From Pseudonocardia autotrophica (lineage in GTDB: Bacteria; Actinomycetota; Actinomycetes; Mycobacteriales; Pseudonocardiaceae): 64,000 bases of DNA. This document shows, one piece after another, positions 63,881 through 64,000 of this stretch. The position numbers and the translations under genes were made by a program. The stretch covers positions 25,861 through 89,860 of the forward strand of contig NZ_JNYD01000024.1 of NCBI RefSeq assembly GCF_000717175.1, in the 5' to 3' direction. The notes beneath the pieces were generated by a model. The model was given only the letters and a program-made list of their open reading frames with translations, was not told the DNA's origin and did not search any database. Numbering within the stretch: position 1 is the first letter of the stretch; the number at the start of each line of letters is the position of its first letter.

Positions 63881-64000
63881 CGTGTACGAGATCAACAGTT
63901 CGAGGTGCCGGGAAGGCCCCAGGCGTCAGTCTCAGTACCGGGTTCGCACGCACCAAGCGCGAACGAGCACAGCCGACCCCCACCCCGATTCTCATCCCTC
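63807..64000 (-). other. Non-coding region upstream of the transposase; possible bridge-RNA locus
   Basis: No gene is seen. In IS110-group elements a structured bridge RNA is made from the non-coding stretch before the transposase. A hairpin GTTCGC...GCGAAC (about 63945-63967) and a downstream direct-repeat copy at 63871-63880 are visible. The position and length are right, but guide loops were not identified. Confidence 0.35.

Overview
The window is very GC-rich chromosomal DNA (low seventies per cent by eye) with many GTG starts and GTGA/TGATG stop-start overlaps. It carries actinobacterial marker families: a SigB-type sigma factor, DUF3039, DUF3040, DUF3099, DUF3152 and DUF6069 proteins, and a mycothiol-dependent maleylpyruvate isomerase relative. 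This fits an actinomycete, most likely of the Pseudonocardiaceae (Pseudonocardia-like); the genus is an inference from gene content. No rRNA, tRNA, CRISPR array, prophage or origin was seen.

Layout. 1-5.5 kb: the 5' end of a CoA-transferase gene, a saccharopine-dehydrogenase-like enzyme, zwf, a mycothiol-dependent enzyme, a Nei/Fpg glycosylase with Ala in place of the catalytic N-terminal Pro, and a STAS protein. 5.5-8.6 kb: a tightly coupled three-gene cassette (acyl-CoA dehydrogenase-like, PIG-L deacetylase fused to a methyltransferase, GT2 glycosyltransferase). 8.7-16.9 kb: redox enzymes (FAD oxidoreductase, NTF2-FMO monooxygenase, aldo-keto reductase, MDR reductase), a glycine-betaine-type binding lipoprotein and an NCS1 permease with a Cys-rich tail. 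17-21.5 kb: a hybrid histidine kinase coupled to a SARP/AfsR regulator that carries its own receiver domain. 21.5-24 kb: membrane proteins.

24-35.4 kb is a carbohydrate/polyol region. A LacI-controlled operon holds a phytanoyl-CoA-dioxygenase-like protein, an SDR and an IolE-like TIM barrel. An IolR-like GntR regulator with a near-ideal operator faces a long operon: an aldolase-like barrel, a sugar ABC transporter and two Gfo/Idh/MocA dehydrogenases. Three 41-bp repeats with dyad cores separate LacI from the dehydrogenase end. 35.4-42.7 kb: an LLM flavin oxidoreductase, small proteins, a predicted metzincin-motif lipoprotein, and a complete five-gene branched-chain-type ABC operon opposite a PucR/CdaR regulator.

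44-51.5 kb: a phosphonatase-like HAD protein, a flavin reductase, sigB, and a polyhydroxyalkanoate locus (PhaC, a PhaC-like hydrolase with a Cys nucleophile, an XRE regulator and a phasin behind a clear promoter). 51.5-60 kb: housekeeping genes (dtd, methyltransferase, HhH-GPD glycosylase, ArsR regulator, psuG, TetR regulator, hrpB). 60-62.5 kb: two overlapping acyl-CoA dehydrogenase genes. 62.5-64 kb: an IS110-family insertion sequence with a frameshifted transposase. Its upstream non-coding stretch, which could hold a bridge RNA, runs to the window edge.
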